NCBI GenBank assembly: GCA_019116965.1
Contig: DXAT01000024.1
Location: 1 to 64,000 of the forward strand
Reading direction: 5' to 3'
DNA length: 64,000 nt
Origin: Candidatus Coprenecus pullistercoris
GTDB taxonomy: Bacteria; Bacteroidota; Bacteroidia; Bacteroidales; UBA932
Positions 8,255 to 17,184 of the stretch are shown in pieces. Made by a program: the position numbers and the translations under genes. Each line of letters opens with the position of its first letter. Position 1 is the first letter of the stretch. The notes beneath the pieces are model-generated. The model saw only the letters and a program-made list of their open reading frames with translations, was not told the DNA's origin and did no database searches.

Positions 8255-9040
8255 TTAGATAATGAATTTCTCTTTAAGACGGGAGACGATAATGCCTACT
8301 GCCTCCTCAGGATCCACCTCAAATACCTCGCCAGGAGCCTTAAGACCCTTGGTGAAGGCCTTGAGCACCTTGGTAGGCGAACCTTTCAGACCGAGCTTGC
8401 TCTCGTCCACGTCTATCTTGTCGGCACTCCAGATCTCCACGTTCTTATTGTAGGCTTCCACGATGCCGGGAGCGCTCATATATCTTGGTTTCACAGCCGT
8501 TGAGAGTACAGTCAGCAGACATGGCATCTGAGCCTCAAGTATCTGGATTCCCTCTTCGGTCTCCTTGGTGACTCTAAGAGCCTTGCCGCTTTTCTCCACC
8601 TCCAGGCCGCATACATATGACACCTGGGGAATACCCAGATGCTCGGCTGTCTGAGGGCCTACCTGAGCGGTATCGCCGTCGATAGCCTGACGGCCCGTGA
8701 TGATGACATCCCACTCGAGAGTCCTGAGCGCACCTGCTAAGGCATTCGATGTGGCGAGAGTGTCCGCTCCTGCGAATTTCCTGTCGGTAAGCAGAATAGC
8801 CCTGTCCACTCCCATTGCGAAAGCCTCTCTCAGGATAAGGTCGGCCTGAGGAGGCCCCATGGTGATGACAGTGACATGGGCACCATACTGATCTTTGAGA
8901 CGGAGAGCCATCTCCAGTCCGCCCTTGTCATCGGGGTTCATAATACTGGGCACACCGTCCCTTATCAGAGTACCTGTAACAGGGTTGATCTTTATCTCGG
9001 TAGTATCCGGAACCTGCTTGATACAAACTACTATATTCAT
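8255..9040 (-). CDS. etfB: Electron transfer flavoprotein subunit beta
   Basis: A 261-residue EtfB. Typical blocks are VVCIKQVPDTTEIKI at the N-terminus, NPDDKGGLEMALRLK, and the nucleotide-binding GRQAIDGDTAQVGPQ. The last block, with its DGDTAQVGP motif, is shared with EtfB proteins that partner clostridial-type butyryl-CoA dehydrogenases and hold an extra FAD used in bifurcation. It lies 12 bases after bcd and 10 before etfA, so the three are cotranscribed and probably form one complex in the cytoplasm. Confidence 0.95.
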   Translation of the reverse strand: MNIVVCIKQVPDTTEIKINPVTGTLIRDGVPSIMNPDDKGGLEMALRLKDQYGAHVTVITMGPPQADLILREAFAMGVDRAILLTDRKFAGADTLATSNALAGALRTLEWDVIITGRQAIDGDTAQVGPQTAEHLGIPQVSYVCGLEVEKSGKALRVTKETEEGIQILEAQMPCLLTVLSTAVKPRYMSAPGIVEAYNKNVEIWSADKIDVDESKLGLKGSPTKVLKAFTKGLKAPGEVFEVDPEEAVGIIVSRLKEKFII

Positions 9041-9052
9041 ACTCTACTGGTT

Positions 9053-10195
9053 TTACTTTTTAAACATACTGGCTGCGATTACCATTCTCTGAACTTCCGA
9101 TGTTCCTTCGTATATCTCGGTAATCTTCGCATCCCTCATCATTCTCTCTACAGGATATTCACGGGTATATCCATATCCTCCGTGGAACTGTACGGCCTTT
9201 GTGGTCACCTCCATAGCGGTCTCCGCTGCAAAGAGCTTGGCCATAGCGGCATCTGCCGAATACGGCTCCTTGCAGTCCTTCTTGAAAGCTGCCGAGCGCA
9301 CTAAAAGACGGGATGCCTCTACCTTGGTCTTCAGGTCAGCCATCTGGAACTGGGTATTCTGGAACTGAGAGATCGACTTGCCGAACTGCTTGCGCTCCAT
9401 GGTGTACTTCACGGTCTCGTCCAGAGCACCCTGGGCTATGCCGAGAGCCTGCGAGGCGATACCGATACGGCCTCCGTCGAGGGTCTTCATGGCGATGGCG
9501 AATCCTCCGCCTACTTTACCCAGCAGATTTTCTTTCGGTATACGGCAGTCGGAGAAGATAAGCTCAGCTGTGGCGGAGCCTCTGATACCGAGTTTCAGCT
9601 CTTTCTTGCCCACCTCGAAACCTGGAGTTCCGGCTTCTACGATGAACGCCGAGATGCCCTTGTTCTTGAGAGACTTGTCTGTCATAGCGAAGATCACATA
9701 GACATGGGCATGACCGGCATTGGTGATGAATATCTTGTTACCGTTGAGCACCCATTCGTCTCCGTCGAGGACGGCTGTGGTCTGCTGAGCCGAGGCATCG
9801 GTGCCGGCGTTGGGCTCGGTCAGACCGAACGCACCCAGCCATTCTCCTGAAGCGAGCTTGGGCAGGTACTTGCGCTTCTGCTCCTCTGTTCCGTGCTCGA
9901 AAATGGGGGCAAGGCAGAGGGAAGTATGGGCTGAAAGCACTACTCCGGTAGTTGCGCATACCCTTGAAAGTTCCTCTACTGCGATGGTATACATTATGTT
10001 GTCCCCACCCGCTCCGCCGTATTCAACGGGAAGGGGTATGCCGAACAGTCCAAGAGGCGCCATCTTTTTGACTGTCTCAATAGGGAATCTCTCCTGCTCG
10101 TCTATCTCGGCAGCCAGAGGCTTTACTTCCTTCTCGGCAAATTCTCTTATCATCTGCCTGAAAAGCGACTGCGTAGGTGTGAGTTTGAAATTCAT
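9053..10195 (-). CDS. bcd: Butyryl-CoA dehydrogenase (acyl-CoA dehydrogenase family)
   Basis: A 380-residue FAD enzyme of the short-chain acyl-CoA dehydrogenase family. Visible blocks are AFGLTEPNAGTDASAQ, FITNAGHAHVYVIFA and, near the C-terminus, the catalytic glutamate in ITEIYEGTSEVQRMVIA. In this operon it would reduce crotonyl-CoA to butyryl-CoA with electrons passed by EtfAB. Length and motifs match butyryl-CoA dehydrogenases. It follows hbd after 20 bases and precedes etfB by 12. Other short-chain acyl-CoA substrates are possible, but context makes crotonyl-CoA the best call. Confidence 0.93.
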   Translation of the reverse strand: MNFKLTPTQSLFRQMIREFAEKEVKPLAAEIDEQERFPIETVKKMAPLGLFGIPLPVEYGGAGGDNIMYTIAVEELSRVCATTGVVLSAHTSLCLAPIFEHGTEEQKRKYLPKLASGEWLGAFGLTEPNAGTDASAQQTTAVLDGDEWVLNGNKIFITNAGHAHVYVIFAMTDKSLKNKGISAFIVEAGTPGFEVGKKELKLGIRGSATAELIFSDCRIPKENLLGKVGGGFAIAMKTLDGGRIGIASQALGIAQGALDETVKYTMERKQFGKSISQFQNTQFQMADLKTKVEASRLLVRSAAFKKDCKEPYSADAAMAKLFAAETAMEVTTKAVQFHGGYGYTREYPVERMMRDAKITEIYEGTSEVQRMVIAASMFKK

Positions 10196-10215
10196 ATTCT
10201 GTAATGTTTAAAGTT

Positions 10216-11064
10216 TTAGTATTTGTAAAATCCTTCTCCTGTCTTGCGGCCTAAAAGTCCGGCACGCACCATCTTCCTGAGCAGAGGATGAGGACGGTAC
10301 TTGTCATCTCCGAACTCGCTGTGCAGCACCTCCATGATGGCCAGACACACATCCAGTCCGATCAGGTCGGCCAGTGCGAGGGGGCCCATGGGATGGTTGG
10401 CTCCGAGCTTCATGGCAGCGTCGATGTCATCGCGGGAAGCCACTCCGTCCGCCAGAATGCCAACAGCCTCGTTCACCATAGGGATGAGGATACGGTTTAC
10501 AACAAAACCGGGAGCCTCGTTGACGGCCACGGGGGTCTTGCCAATCTCCTGGCACAGGGCGAACACAGCGTCAAACACCTCCTGTGAGGTCATCTGTCCC
10601 TTGATAATCTCCACGAGCTTCATCACGGTGGCGGGATTGAAGAAATGCATACCGATTACATGGCAGGGACGGGATATATTGGCCGCAATGCCGGTAATGG
10701 ACAGAGACGAGGTGTTGGTAGCTATGATGGTCTCCTTCCTGCAGATAGAGTCCAGTTCCTTGAACAGCTCGATCTTCAGGTTCATCTCCTCCACCGCCGC
10801 CTCGATGATGAGGTCGGAGTCAGCGATGTCCTTGTAGTCAGTGGTCAGGGTGATGTTGGCCAGAGCGGCATCCATGGCAGCCTGCTCCATCTTGCCTTTC
10901 TCGACGAGCTTGCCGAGGGATTTGGTGATTCTGGCCATAGCCTTGGCGTTGGAAGCCTCGCTGCGGCTCTTCATGGTGACTTTACGTCCGGCCTGTGCGA
11001 AAGCCTGGACGATGCCGGAGCCCATGGTTCCGGTTCCGATTACGGAAATTTTCTCTATTGTCAT
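10216..11064 (-). CDS. hbd: 3-hydroxybutyryl-CoA dehydrogenase
   Basis: A 282-residue NAD(P)-dependent dehydrogenase. The Rossmann motif GTGTMGSGIVQAFAQAG starts at about residue 10. The catalytic and substrate region ATNTSSLSIT, then MHFFNPATVMKLVEII and GFVVNRILIPMVNEA, are standard for this family. It interconverts acetoacetyl-CoA and 3-hydroxybutyryl-CoA. The main lysine route does not need it. With crt it would let the acetoacetyl-CoA formed by the CoA-transferase re-enter at crotonyl-CoA. It lies 13 bases after crt and 20 before bcd. Confidence 0.95.
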   Translation of the reverse strand: MTIEKISVIGTGTMGSGIVQAFAQAGRKVTMKSRSEASNAKAMARITKSLGKLVEKGKMEQAAMDAALANITLTTDYKDIADSDLIIEAAVEEMNLKIELFKELDSICRKETIIATNTSSLSITGIAANISRPCHVIGMHFFNPATVMKLVEIIKGQMTSQEVFDAVFALCQEIGKTPVAVNEAPGFVVNRILIPMVNEAVGILADGVASRDDIDAAMKLGANHPMGPLALADLIGLDVCLAIMEVLHSEFGDDKYRPHPLLRKMVRAGLLGRKTGEGFYKY

Positions 11065-11077
11065 AATTGTCAGTGTT

Positions 11078-11857
11078 TTATCTGTTCTTAAATTCTGGTT
11101 TGCCTTTTTCCAGGAAGGCTTTCATGCCGGTTTTCTGATCTTCGGTGGCGAAGCACTCGGAAAAAGCGCGGTTCTCGGCTGCAAGGGCCGTGGTCTCGTC
11201 CATATCGTAGTTGGAGTTGATGCAGGCCTTCGCCTTGCGCACCGCAATGGGAGCATTGGCCATGATGTCACGGGCCAGTCCCAGGACATAGTCCATCAGT
11301 TCCTCGGGGGGCGGCACATGATTGACCAGACCTATGCGCAGAGCCTCCTCGGCATTGATTACTCTGCCGGAATAAATCATCTCCTTGGCATAGCCCTGTC
11401 CCACCAGCTTGGGCAGGCGGTAAGTCCCCGAAAAACCGGGAATAATGCCCAGCTTCACCTCCGGCTGGCCGAATTTGGCCTTTTCCGAGGCAATGCGGAT
11501 ATCGCAGGCCATGGCCAGCTCACAACCTCCTCCGAGGGCATAGCCGTTGACTGCGGCTATCACCGGTATCGGCAGCTCCTCTATCCTGCGGAAGACCTCG
11601 GCTCCGAAACGGCCGAAGTCCAGTCCCTGCTCAGCGTCGAATCCAGCCATCTGGGAGATATCGGCTCCGGCCACGAAGGACTTGGGTCCGTCTCCACGGA
11701 TAATCAGCACGGCCGTGCCTTCAGGAAGATCCAGCACAAAACTGTTTATCTCCTCCAGCACAGGACGGCTCAGCGAGTTGAGCGACTGAGGATGCGAGAT
11801 GCTCAGGATACATATACCCGCCTCCGAAGTCTCTGCCTTCAAAAATTTATATTCCAT
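11078..11857 (-). CDS. crt: 3-hydroxybutyryl-CoA dehydratase (crotonase)
   Basis: A 259-residue enoyl-CoA hydratase family protein. The oxyanion-hole segments are FVAGADISQM and NGYALGGGCELAMACD. The two catalytic glutamates are in GGGCELAMAC and FGQPEVKLGI, as expected for a hydratase/dehydratase rather than an isomerase. The function is reversible hydration of crotonyl-CoA. It shares the operon with hbd (13-base gap) and the CoA-transferase beta subunit (5-base gap), forming the acetoacetyl-CoA to crotonyl-CoA branch. Confidence 0.92.
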   Translation of the reverse strand: MEYKFLKAETSEAGICILSISHPQSLNSLSRPVLEEINSFVLDLPEGTAVLIIRGDGPKSFVAGADISQMAGFDAEQGLDFGRFGAEVFRRIEELPIPVIAAVNGYALGGGCELAMACDIRIASEKAKFGQPEVKLGIIPGFSGTYRLPKLVGQGYAKEMIYSGRVINAEEALRIGLVNHVPPPEELMDYVLGLARDIMANAPIAVRKAKACINSNYDMDETTALAAENRAFSECFATEDQKTGMKAFLEKGKPEFKNR

Positions 11858-11862
11858 AACCG

Positions 11863-12522
11863 TTACTGTCTCATGGGTTTGAGATCATCGGAAATGATGA
11901 GCTGAGCCTCAGTGGCGGCCTGTACCTGCTCCACCGTAAACTCGGGATTGATCTCCTTCAGGACGATACCCTTGTCGGTAATGTCCATCACACCCATCTC
12001 AGTGATAATCATATTGACCTGGCCGGCAGCGGTCAGGGGCAAACGGCATTTCTTGAGTATCTTGGGATTGCCCTTGGCAGTGTGCTCCATGGTCAGGATG
12101 ACCTTACGGGCACCTACCAGCAGATCCATCGCACCGCCCATTCCGGGCACTTTCTTACCGGGGATAATCCAGTTGGCCAGGTCTCCTTTCTCGTCCACCT
12201 CGAGGGCTCCGAGGAAAGTCACGTCCACATGGCCGCCACGGATAATTTCAAACGAGGCGAGGGAGCTGCAGGCATACGCTCCCGGTACAGCAGTAATATA
12301 TCCACCGCCTGAATTGATAAAGTCCGGATCCTCCTCTCCCGGCTTGGGTGTGGGGCCCATGCCCACGAGTCCGTTCTCGCTCTGCAGGATAACGGATACT
12401 CCTTCGGGAAGGAAATCGGGAATCATCGTGGGAAGACCTATACCGAGGTTCACCACGTCTCCGTCCTTGAGTTCGAGGGCAGCCCTGCGGGCTATCACCT
12501 CTCTGATCTGATTCTTGTCCAT
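11863..12522 (-). CDS. atoA: Butyrate-acetoacetate CoA-transferase beta subunit
   Basis: A 219-residue beta (B) subunit of a class I CoA-transferase. The catalytic glutamate is in LQSENGLVGMGP; the GGAMDLLVGA and NLGIGLPTMIPDFL blocks are typical. In lysine fermentation it would transfer CoA from butyryl-CoA to the acetoacetate made by Kce, giving butyrate and acetoacetyl-CoA. Unusually, its alpha partner is about 8 kb upstream, at the head of the same operon, rather than adjacent. Succinyl- or acetyl-dependent acetoacetate transfer is possible in this family; context favours butyryl-CoA. Confidence 0.9.
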   Translation of the reverse strand: MDKNQIREVIARRAALELKDGDVVNLGIGLPTMIPDFLPEGVSVILQSENGLVGMGPTPKPGEEDPDFINSGGGYITAVPGAYACSSLASFEIIRGGHVDVTFLGALEVDEKGDLANWIIPGKKVPGMGGAMDLLVGARKVILTMEHTAKGNPKILKKCRLPLTAAGQVNMIITEMGVMDITDKGIVLKEINPEFTVEQVQAATEAQLIISDDLKPMRQ

Positions 12523-12540
12523 TGTATTGAATATTAGTGA

Positions 12541-13332
12541 TTATTGTTTCTTGTGTCTTCTCACGTACTCCTCTGCGATGAACGAGGCCACGTCATCGGC
12601 GTATGTGTTCATGCCGAAACCGGCGTCGTAGCCCAGCTCCTTGGCCAGCTCATGGGTGATGCGGGGACCTCCGCAGGCCAGTATGACCTTGTCGCGCAGC
12701 CCCTCGGCCTCCAGCAGCTCCACCAGTTCGGTGAGGTTCTTGATATGGATGTCCTTCTGGGTCACGGTCTGAGACACCAGCAGGGCATCGGCCTTGAGCT
12801 CCACGGCCTTGGCGATGAAGTCCTCATTGGGCACCTGACTGCCGAGATTGTACGCCTCTATCATGTCGTAACGCTCCAGTCCGTAATGCCCGGCATAGCC
12901 CTTCATGTTCATGATGGCGTCGATTCCGACAGTGTGCGCGTCCGTACCGGTACTTGCGCCGACGATAACGAGCTTGCGTCCGATATTCTCCCGGATATAC
13001 TCGTCGGTTGCGGGCATGTCCATGACGTTGGACTCGACTTTAGGTACGTGTATGGCTGTAAAGTCCACTGTCTGAGTGGCACTTCCGTAGCAGTTGAAGA
13101 ATGTGAAACCGGGGGTGAGCTCCTTGTAGAACACCACCTGGGGGTTATTCAGCCCCATAGCCTTGATAAGCTGCTTGGCAGCCTCCACTGCCTCGTCTCC
13201 GGCCGGAACGGGAAGAGTGAAGCTGAGCTGCACCTTACCGTCGTTCATTGTATCCCCGTAGGGTTTGATTGCCTTGAGGTTCAGATTCTTGTCAAAATCC
13301 TTCTCCTCCATTGAATATAAACCGCCGCTCAT
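12541..13332 (-). CDS. kamE: Lysine 5,6-aminomutase beta subunit
   Basis: A 263-residue beta subunit of the adenosylcobalamin and PLP dependent D-lysine/beta-lysine 5,6-aminomutase. The B12 motif DxHxxG is present as DAHTVG (131-136), with His133 as the cobalt ligand. Lys144 in NMKGYAGHYG matches in position the lysine that anchors PLP in the characterised clostridial enzyme. The Rossmann cobalamin domain fills the C-terminal half. Only one base separates it from the kamD stop. It works in a tetramer with KamD, so the kamD frameshift would affect it directly. Confidence 0.96.
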   Translation of the reverse strand: MSGGLYSMEEKDFDKNLNLKAIKPYGDTMNDGKVQLSFTLPVPAGDEAVEAAKQLIKAMGLNNPQVVFYKELTPGFTFFNCYGSATQTVDFTAIHVPKVESNVMDMPATDEYIRENIGRKLVIVGASTGTDAHTVGIDAIMNMKGYAGHYGLERYDMIEAYNLGSQVPNEDFIAKAVELKADALLVSQTVTQKDIHIKNLTELVELLEAEGLRDKVILACGGPRITHELAKELGYDAGFGMNTYADDVASFIAEEYVRRHKKQ

Positions 13333-13333
13333 A

Positions 13334-14889
13334 TTATTTTCCTCCTAACATTATCTTAATAAACGGATTCATATAGTTCTGCCCCTTGGGGGTCACGCCG
13401 TCGAGTCCCTTGCCTCCGTTGCGTGGACGCTTGACATCGGCGAAGATACCTTTCTCCAAAGCTGTGAAAAGTCCCTCCTCGTTCAGCTTCTCCAGCAGTT
13501 CTATGGCCTTGTCCAGCACCTCCTTGGCGCGTGTGCGGATGATGCCGCCTTCCTTGAACTCCACTTCGTCGCCTATGCTCTTCATGTTGTTGAAGATATA
13601 CTTGGCGTTCTCGATTGACAGGAAACGGTCGGACATGAAGGGAGTATGGATGGCCTCGGTAGGCATACCCAGAAGTTGGATGCCCTGGTTGGTCCAGATA
13701 CCCACCATATTGAAGAGAGCGTCCTGGATATGGCCCCGGAAGATATTGCCGGTCATGAACTTTGTCGGGGGCATGTATTTAAGCGGAGCCTTGGGGAAGA
13801 TCTCGCGGGCCATCTGAGCCTGGGCGAGCTCCAGCAGGAAGCCGTTCTCAAGCATGGGATCCATCTCAAAGGCATGTCCGAGTCCCATCTGTTCCTCGGG
13901 CAGGCCGGCTATGAGAGCCAGCTGCTCGTTGATGATGTCGGAGGCCAGCACGGTGTGGGCGGCCTCAACCGCATCGGCAGTGGTCAGATAGTTGTCCTCT
14001 CCGGTGTTGATGATCACTCCGGCAAATCCGTTGATCACCCTGGAGAAGAACTGGTCTATCATCGTTCTCTGCATGTTGATGTCGCGGAACAGGATGCCGT
14101 AGAGTGCATCGTTGAGCATCACGTCAAGTCCCTCAAAGGCACCCATTACGGCTATCTCGGGCATACACAGGCCGGAGCAGTAGTTGCACAGGCGGATGTA
14201 GCGTCCGACCTCCTCTCCCACCTTGTCCAGGGCCTGGCGCATGATGCGGAAATTCTCCTGTGTAGCATACGTGCCGCCGAAGCCCTCGGTAGTGGCTCCG
14301 TAAGGCACATAGTCCAGCAGGGACTGGCCGGTGGTGCGGATGACGGCGATGATGTCGGCACCCTGACGTGCGGCGCGGCCTCGGCCTGCACCACGTCCTC
14401 GTAGATGTTGCCCGTAGCCACGATCACATAGATATAGGGCTTGGGACCCTCTCCTATCTTCTCGATATAGTCCTCGCGCCTTTTCCTGCGGGCCTTGATT
14501 TTCTCCACAGAGGCCTTTATCGGGGCCTCGAGAGCCTTGTCTATCTCAGCCTTGGGGCGGATTTCCAATTTTGTAATGTCCAGTTTGCCGTCAGCGATCT
14601 CCTCTGCTATCTGCATGGGAGTCTTCCCAGTAACTACCATGGCATTGCCCACATAGAACAACGCGCCTTCTCCAAGGACTCCGGCAGCCTTGAGACTGTC
14701 CACCACCACATTGGGAAGGGGCACCGAGTTGGCGTCCACTCCGTCTATTCCGAGCAGACGGCACAGGGTTCTCTCCACTGCGACAGTGGTATAACCGTCC
14801 ACAAAACGCTGGACATCGGCAGCGACACCGGCAGCGAGCTGCCTGGCGTATGCCACTTTCTTAGAATCTAATCCTAATTTGCTATTCAT
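13334..14889 (-). pseudogene. kamD: Lysine 5,6-aminomutase alpha subunit, frameshifted (kamD)
   Basis: The two halves of KamD lie in different frames. Residues 1 to about 180 (from 14889) run normally through YIYVIVATGNIYEDVVQAEAA and then continue in a nonsense frame to 14152. The other frame carries the rest, starting as RQGADIIAVIRTTGQSLLDY, then PYGATTEGFGG, NYCSGLCMPEI, INTGEDNYLTTADA and FMTGNIFRGH, to the stop at 13334. Total length is 1556 bases, two more than a multiple of three, close to the usual 516-residue subunit. No other damage is visible, so the lesion is very recent or a sequencing/assembly error. KamD forms the TIM barrel of the adenosylcobalamin mutase. It overlaps kamC by 8 bases and abuts kamE. 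If the frameshift is real, lysine degradation would stop at this step unless rescued. Confidence 0.85.
14368..14381 (-). other. Frameshift site in kamD
   Basis: The reading frame changes inside a GC-only tract between codons for VVQAEAA and RQGADII. Removing one GC pair from the minus-strand GCCGCGCCGCA tract restores a run of AAARQGAD, as in characterised KamD; adding one G would also restore the frame. There is no A- or U-rich slippery heptamer, so programmed frameshifting is unlikely. Confidence 0.8.
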
Positions 14890-16231
14890 ACTTCAACAGT
14901 TTTTTTGCCTCCCCTATCCATTCAGGGGAAATATTCAAGGACTCAGCCACATTGAGGGCCTCGTGGGGTACATCCCCGTCCGGGGCCGGGCAGAGCCTGT
15001 AATTCATTTTTCCATTCACTATTCCGGTCACACGCAGCCTGCGGCAGTCACAGTCACCGGAAGAAACATTGTAATGCGTGGTCAGCAGGAGCGCAGCTCC
15101 TCTGCGGCCCAGCAGTGCCACAAGCGACTCGACAAGAGCCGTCCCCTCGATAGGATTGGTACTCCGCGCCGGCTCGTCTATCATAGCCACCATACCGGCT
15201 CCGTCTGTTGCGGAAGCGCGGACCGCACTGTCTATGGCGGTCATCTCCGCGGCGAACGAGGACAGACCGGCCGTCATGTCCTGAGCGTCCCCTGATATGA
15301 AGAAGACCTGTCGCTTCAGCTCTATCCGTGCCGATTCTGCCGGTATGCCCATGCCGAAAAAGAAGAGATACTGGCACAGAGCGGTCATCTTCAGTACGAC
15401 TGTCTTTCCTCCCATATTGGCACCGATTATGACCACCGGTCTGTCTCCGAACGAGACATCTATGGGAGTAAATTCCTTGCCGTCTTTTTCCAGGATAGAC
15501 TTAATATAAGGATGATACATACCTTTATATGAAGTAGTCCCTGAAGATATCTCCGGTATGCACAGCCCCATCTCCCGCATCTGTACGGCCTTGGCCAGAC
15601 TGATGTCCAGGACAGCCAGGGACTCCATCAGCTTTCTCAGCTCAGGAACAAAAGGCCGCAATGCATCGCATATACGGACCCTGATACGGCTTTCCTCGTC
15701 CTGCTCCTGCTGCATGAGTCTCTCCCTTGTATCGGGATTGCTCTCCCTGGAGATAAGAAGCCTTAGACGCGCAAGTTCCTCCGAATAAGAATCGTAGATA
15801 TAGAACGAAGCTATATTGTTTCCGTCCGGATCAAGCACTGACAGCGGAACTTCCAGGGACGGCATCTCAGGAAAGAGGCCTGAATGACCCGCTGATGACA
15901 GATGCGAGGACACTCTCCTGCCCAGCATGATGAGATGCTTGATCTCGAAGAGCTCTATATCATCCACAGTAGCCCCTGACTCAGTCCGGTCAAGAGTGCC
16001 GGATATGTTCTTCAATCCGCACAGCTCCGTATGGAGCATGGCTGTCAGATTGCCGTCGGATGCCACGGGCATAAAGCTCCCGAGTACCGCATAGGCATCC
16101 CGGACCTCCTCCTCACAGGAGCAGGATGATGAGTCCATCAGGTATCTGAGAGAGTATCCGGAAGCGACCGGAAGAGTCTCTATCATATACCTGAGACCGC
16201 AGGGCGAGTCTATGATGTCTCTAAGCTTCAT
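14882..16231 (-). CDS. kamC: MutS-like ATPase, probable lysine 5,6-aminomutase reactivase KamC
   Basis: A 449-residue protein with a C-terminal MutS-type ATPase: Walker A GANMGGKT (270-277), Walker B MIDEPARSTNP (aspartate-glutamate at 352-353) and a TTHY switch. The N-terminal half resembles the MutS core/lever region in helical content but lacks the mismatch-recognition domain, so DNA repair is unlikely. In lysine-fermenting bacteria this gene sits with kamB between kamA and kamD. It is thought to be the ATPase of a factor that restores the B12 mutase after inactivation. It overlaps kamD by 8 bases and kamB by 11. Role assigned mainly from context and conserved gene order. Confidence 0.78.
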   Translation of the reverse strand: MKLRDIIDSPCGLRYMIETLPVASGYSLRYLMDSSSCSCEEEVRDAYAVLGSFMPVASDGNLTAMLHTELCGLKNISGTLDRTESGATVDDIELFEIKHLIMLGRRVSSHLSSAGHSGLFPEMPSLEVPLSVLDPDGNNIASFYIYDSYSEELARLRLLISRESNPDTRERLMQQEQDEESRIRVRICDALRPFVPELRKLMESLAVLDISLAKAVQMREMGLCIPEISSGTTSYKGMYHPYIKSILEKDGKEFTPIDVSFGDRPVVIIGANMGGKTVVLKMTALCQYLFFFGMGIPAESARIELKRQVFFISGDAQDMTAGLSSFAAEMTAIDSAVRASATDGAGMVAMIDEPARSTNPIEGTALVESLVALLGRRGAALLLTTHYNVSSGDCDCRRLRVTGIVNGKMNYRLCPAPDGDVPHEALNVAESLNISPEWIGEAKKLLKYE

Positions 16232-17174
16232 GTCTCTTTATATCGTACACCGGTATCTGCAACTTGTCGGACAGTCTTGCGCACAAAAGTTCCGAATCCA
16301 GACGATAACCGTTGGGAGCCAGCGGATTGACACATACAGCCAACAACACTGTACGCCGGCGTACTCTCAGCCGTCCGCCGGCACGTACAAAACTGCGGTA
16401 CTGCCCCGGAGTGACGAATATCCTGGTGAAATCCTCCACCACGACCTCGTATCTGTCCAGGCCGCCGTCCTGTGTCAGACGGGCCAGCAGTCTGTCCGTC
16501 AGAGCCCCCGTTACATCCACCCTCTCTGTATCCTCGCATATCTCCACGTCCGGAGCCATGGAGGATACGGTCACTGAACGGGCCGTGTCCGGATGCGTCT
16601 CAGCCAACGGCAGACGTATCATCCCGACGCAGAATGCCGTAAGGTCCACCAGAGTGGATAGGCTGGAGGAAAGCGCGGCACCTGTCGCCAGGACCATCGC
16701 ATCGCTCACGGCCGGGGACGCGCTGCTTTTGCGCGACAACGCTCCGTCTATTATCGTAAGGTCTATTCCGAAACCGGATGATAAGCCGTCCATCCATCTT
16801 CTCAGGGAAGCTGTCGAAGAAGGCCCCGAAAGGATTACCTTTCCTTCCGAGACCACCTTCGCAGTTATCAGTCTTCCCAAAGCTGTCGTTTCATCGGATA
16901 CATCCACCAGTTCGGACACCATCCTGCGGGCCCGGTAATGAGTCTCGGATGTCGAGAAGAACATACCCTCGCGGAGCACTATCTCCGGCTTGGGAGTCCG
17001 TGTGACCTGATCGGTCCTCTCACCGTCCAGTCCTATGGATGTCACGCATACTCTGCGCCCGTCCAGCGGCATACGGCGGATAATGTAATTGAGGCACTCT
17101 GTCTTGCCGCAGTTCTTCTCCATGCCGACAACCGCCACGCTCCGATAATTCAACAGTTCATGGACAAATGGCAT
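16221..17174 (-). CDS. kamB: Probable lysine 5,6-aminomutase reactivase subunit KamB
   Basis: A 317-residue cytoplasmic protein with an N-terminal P-loop-like motif, VVGMEKNCGKTE (16-26). This is an atypical Walker A with one extra residue before GKT. No signal peptide or membrane segment. It lies between kamA (10-base gap) and kamC (11-base overlap), the position of KamB in Fusobacterium- and Porphyromonas-type lysine clusters. The proposed role is partner of KamC in reactivating lysine 5,6-aminomutase. Nothing else in the sequence shows a catalytic activity, so the name rests on gene order and general resemblance. Confidence 0.65.
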   Translation of the reverse strand: MPFVHELLNYRSVAVVGMEKNCGKTECLNYIIRRMPLDGRRVCVTSIGLDGERTDQVTRTPKPEIVLREGMFFSTSETHYRARRMVSELVDVSDETTALGRLITAKVVSEGKVILSGPSSTASLRRWMDGLSSGFGIDLTIIDGALSRKSSASPAVSDAMVLATGAALSSSLSTLVDLTAFCVGMIRLPLAETHPDTARSVTVSSMAPDVEICEDTERVDVTGALTDRLLARLTQDGGLDRYEVVVEDFTRIFVTPGQYRSFVRAGGRLRVRRRTVLLAVCVNPLAPNGYRLDSELLCARLSDKLQIPVYDIKRHEA

Positions 17175-17184
17175 CTAATCAATA

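Noticed and set aside
14368..14381. Programmed ribosomal frameshift in kamD
   Set aside because: The site is a GC-only tract with no A- or U-rich slippery heptamer and no clear stimulatory element; other kamD genes are read in one frame. Error or recent mutation is more likely.
14882..16231. DNA mismatch repair MutS
   Set aside because: The mismatch-recognition domain is missing, length is about half of MutS, and the gene lies between kamB and kamD in a lysine operon.
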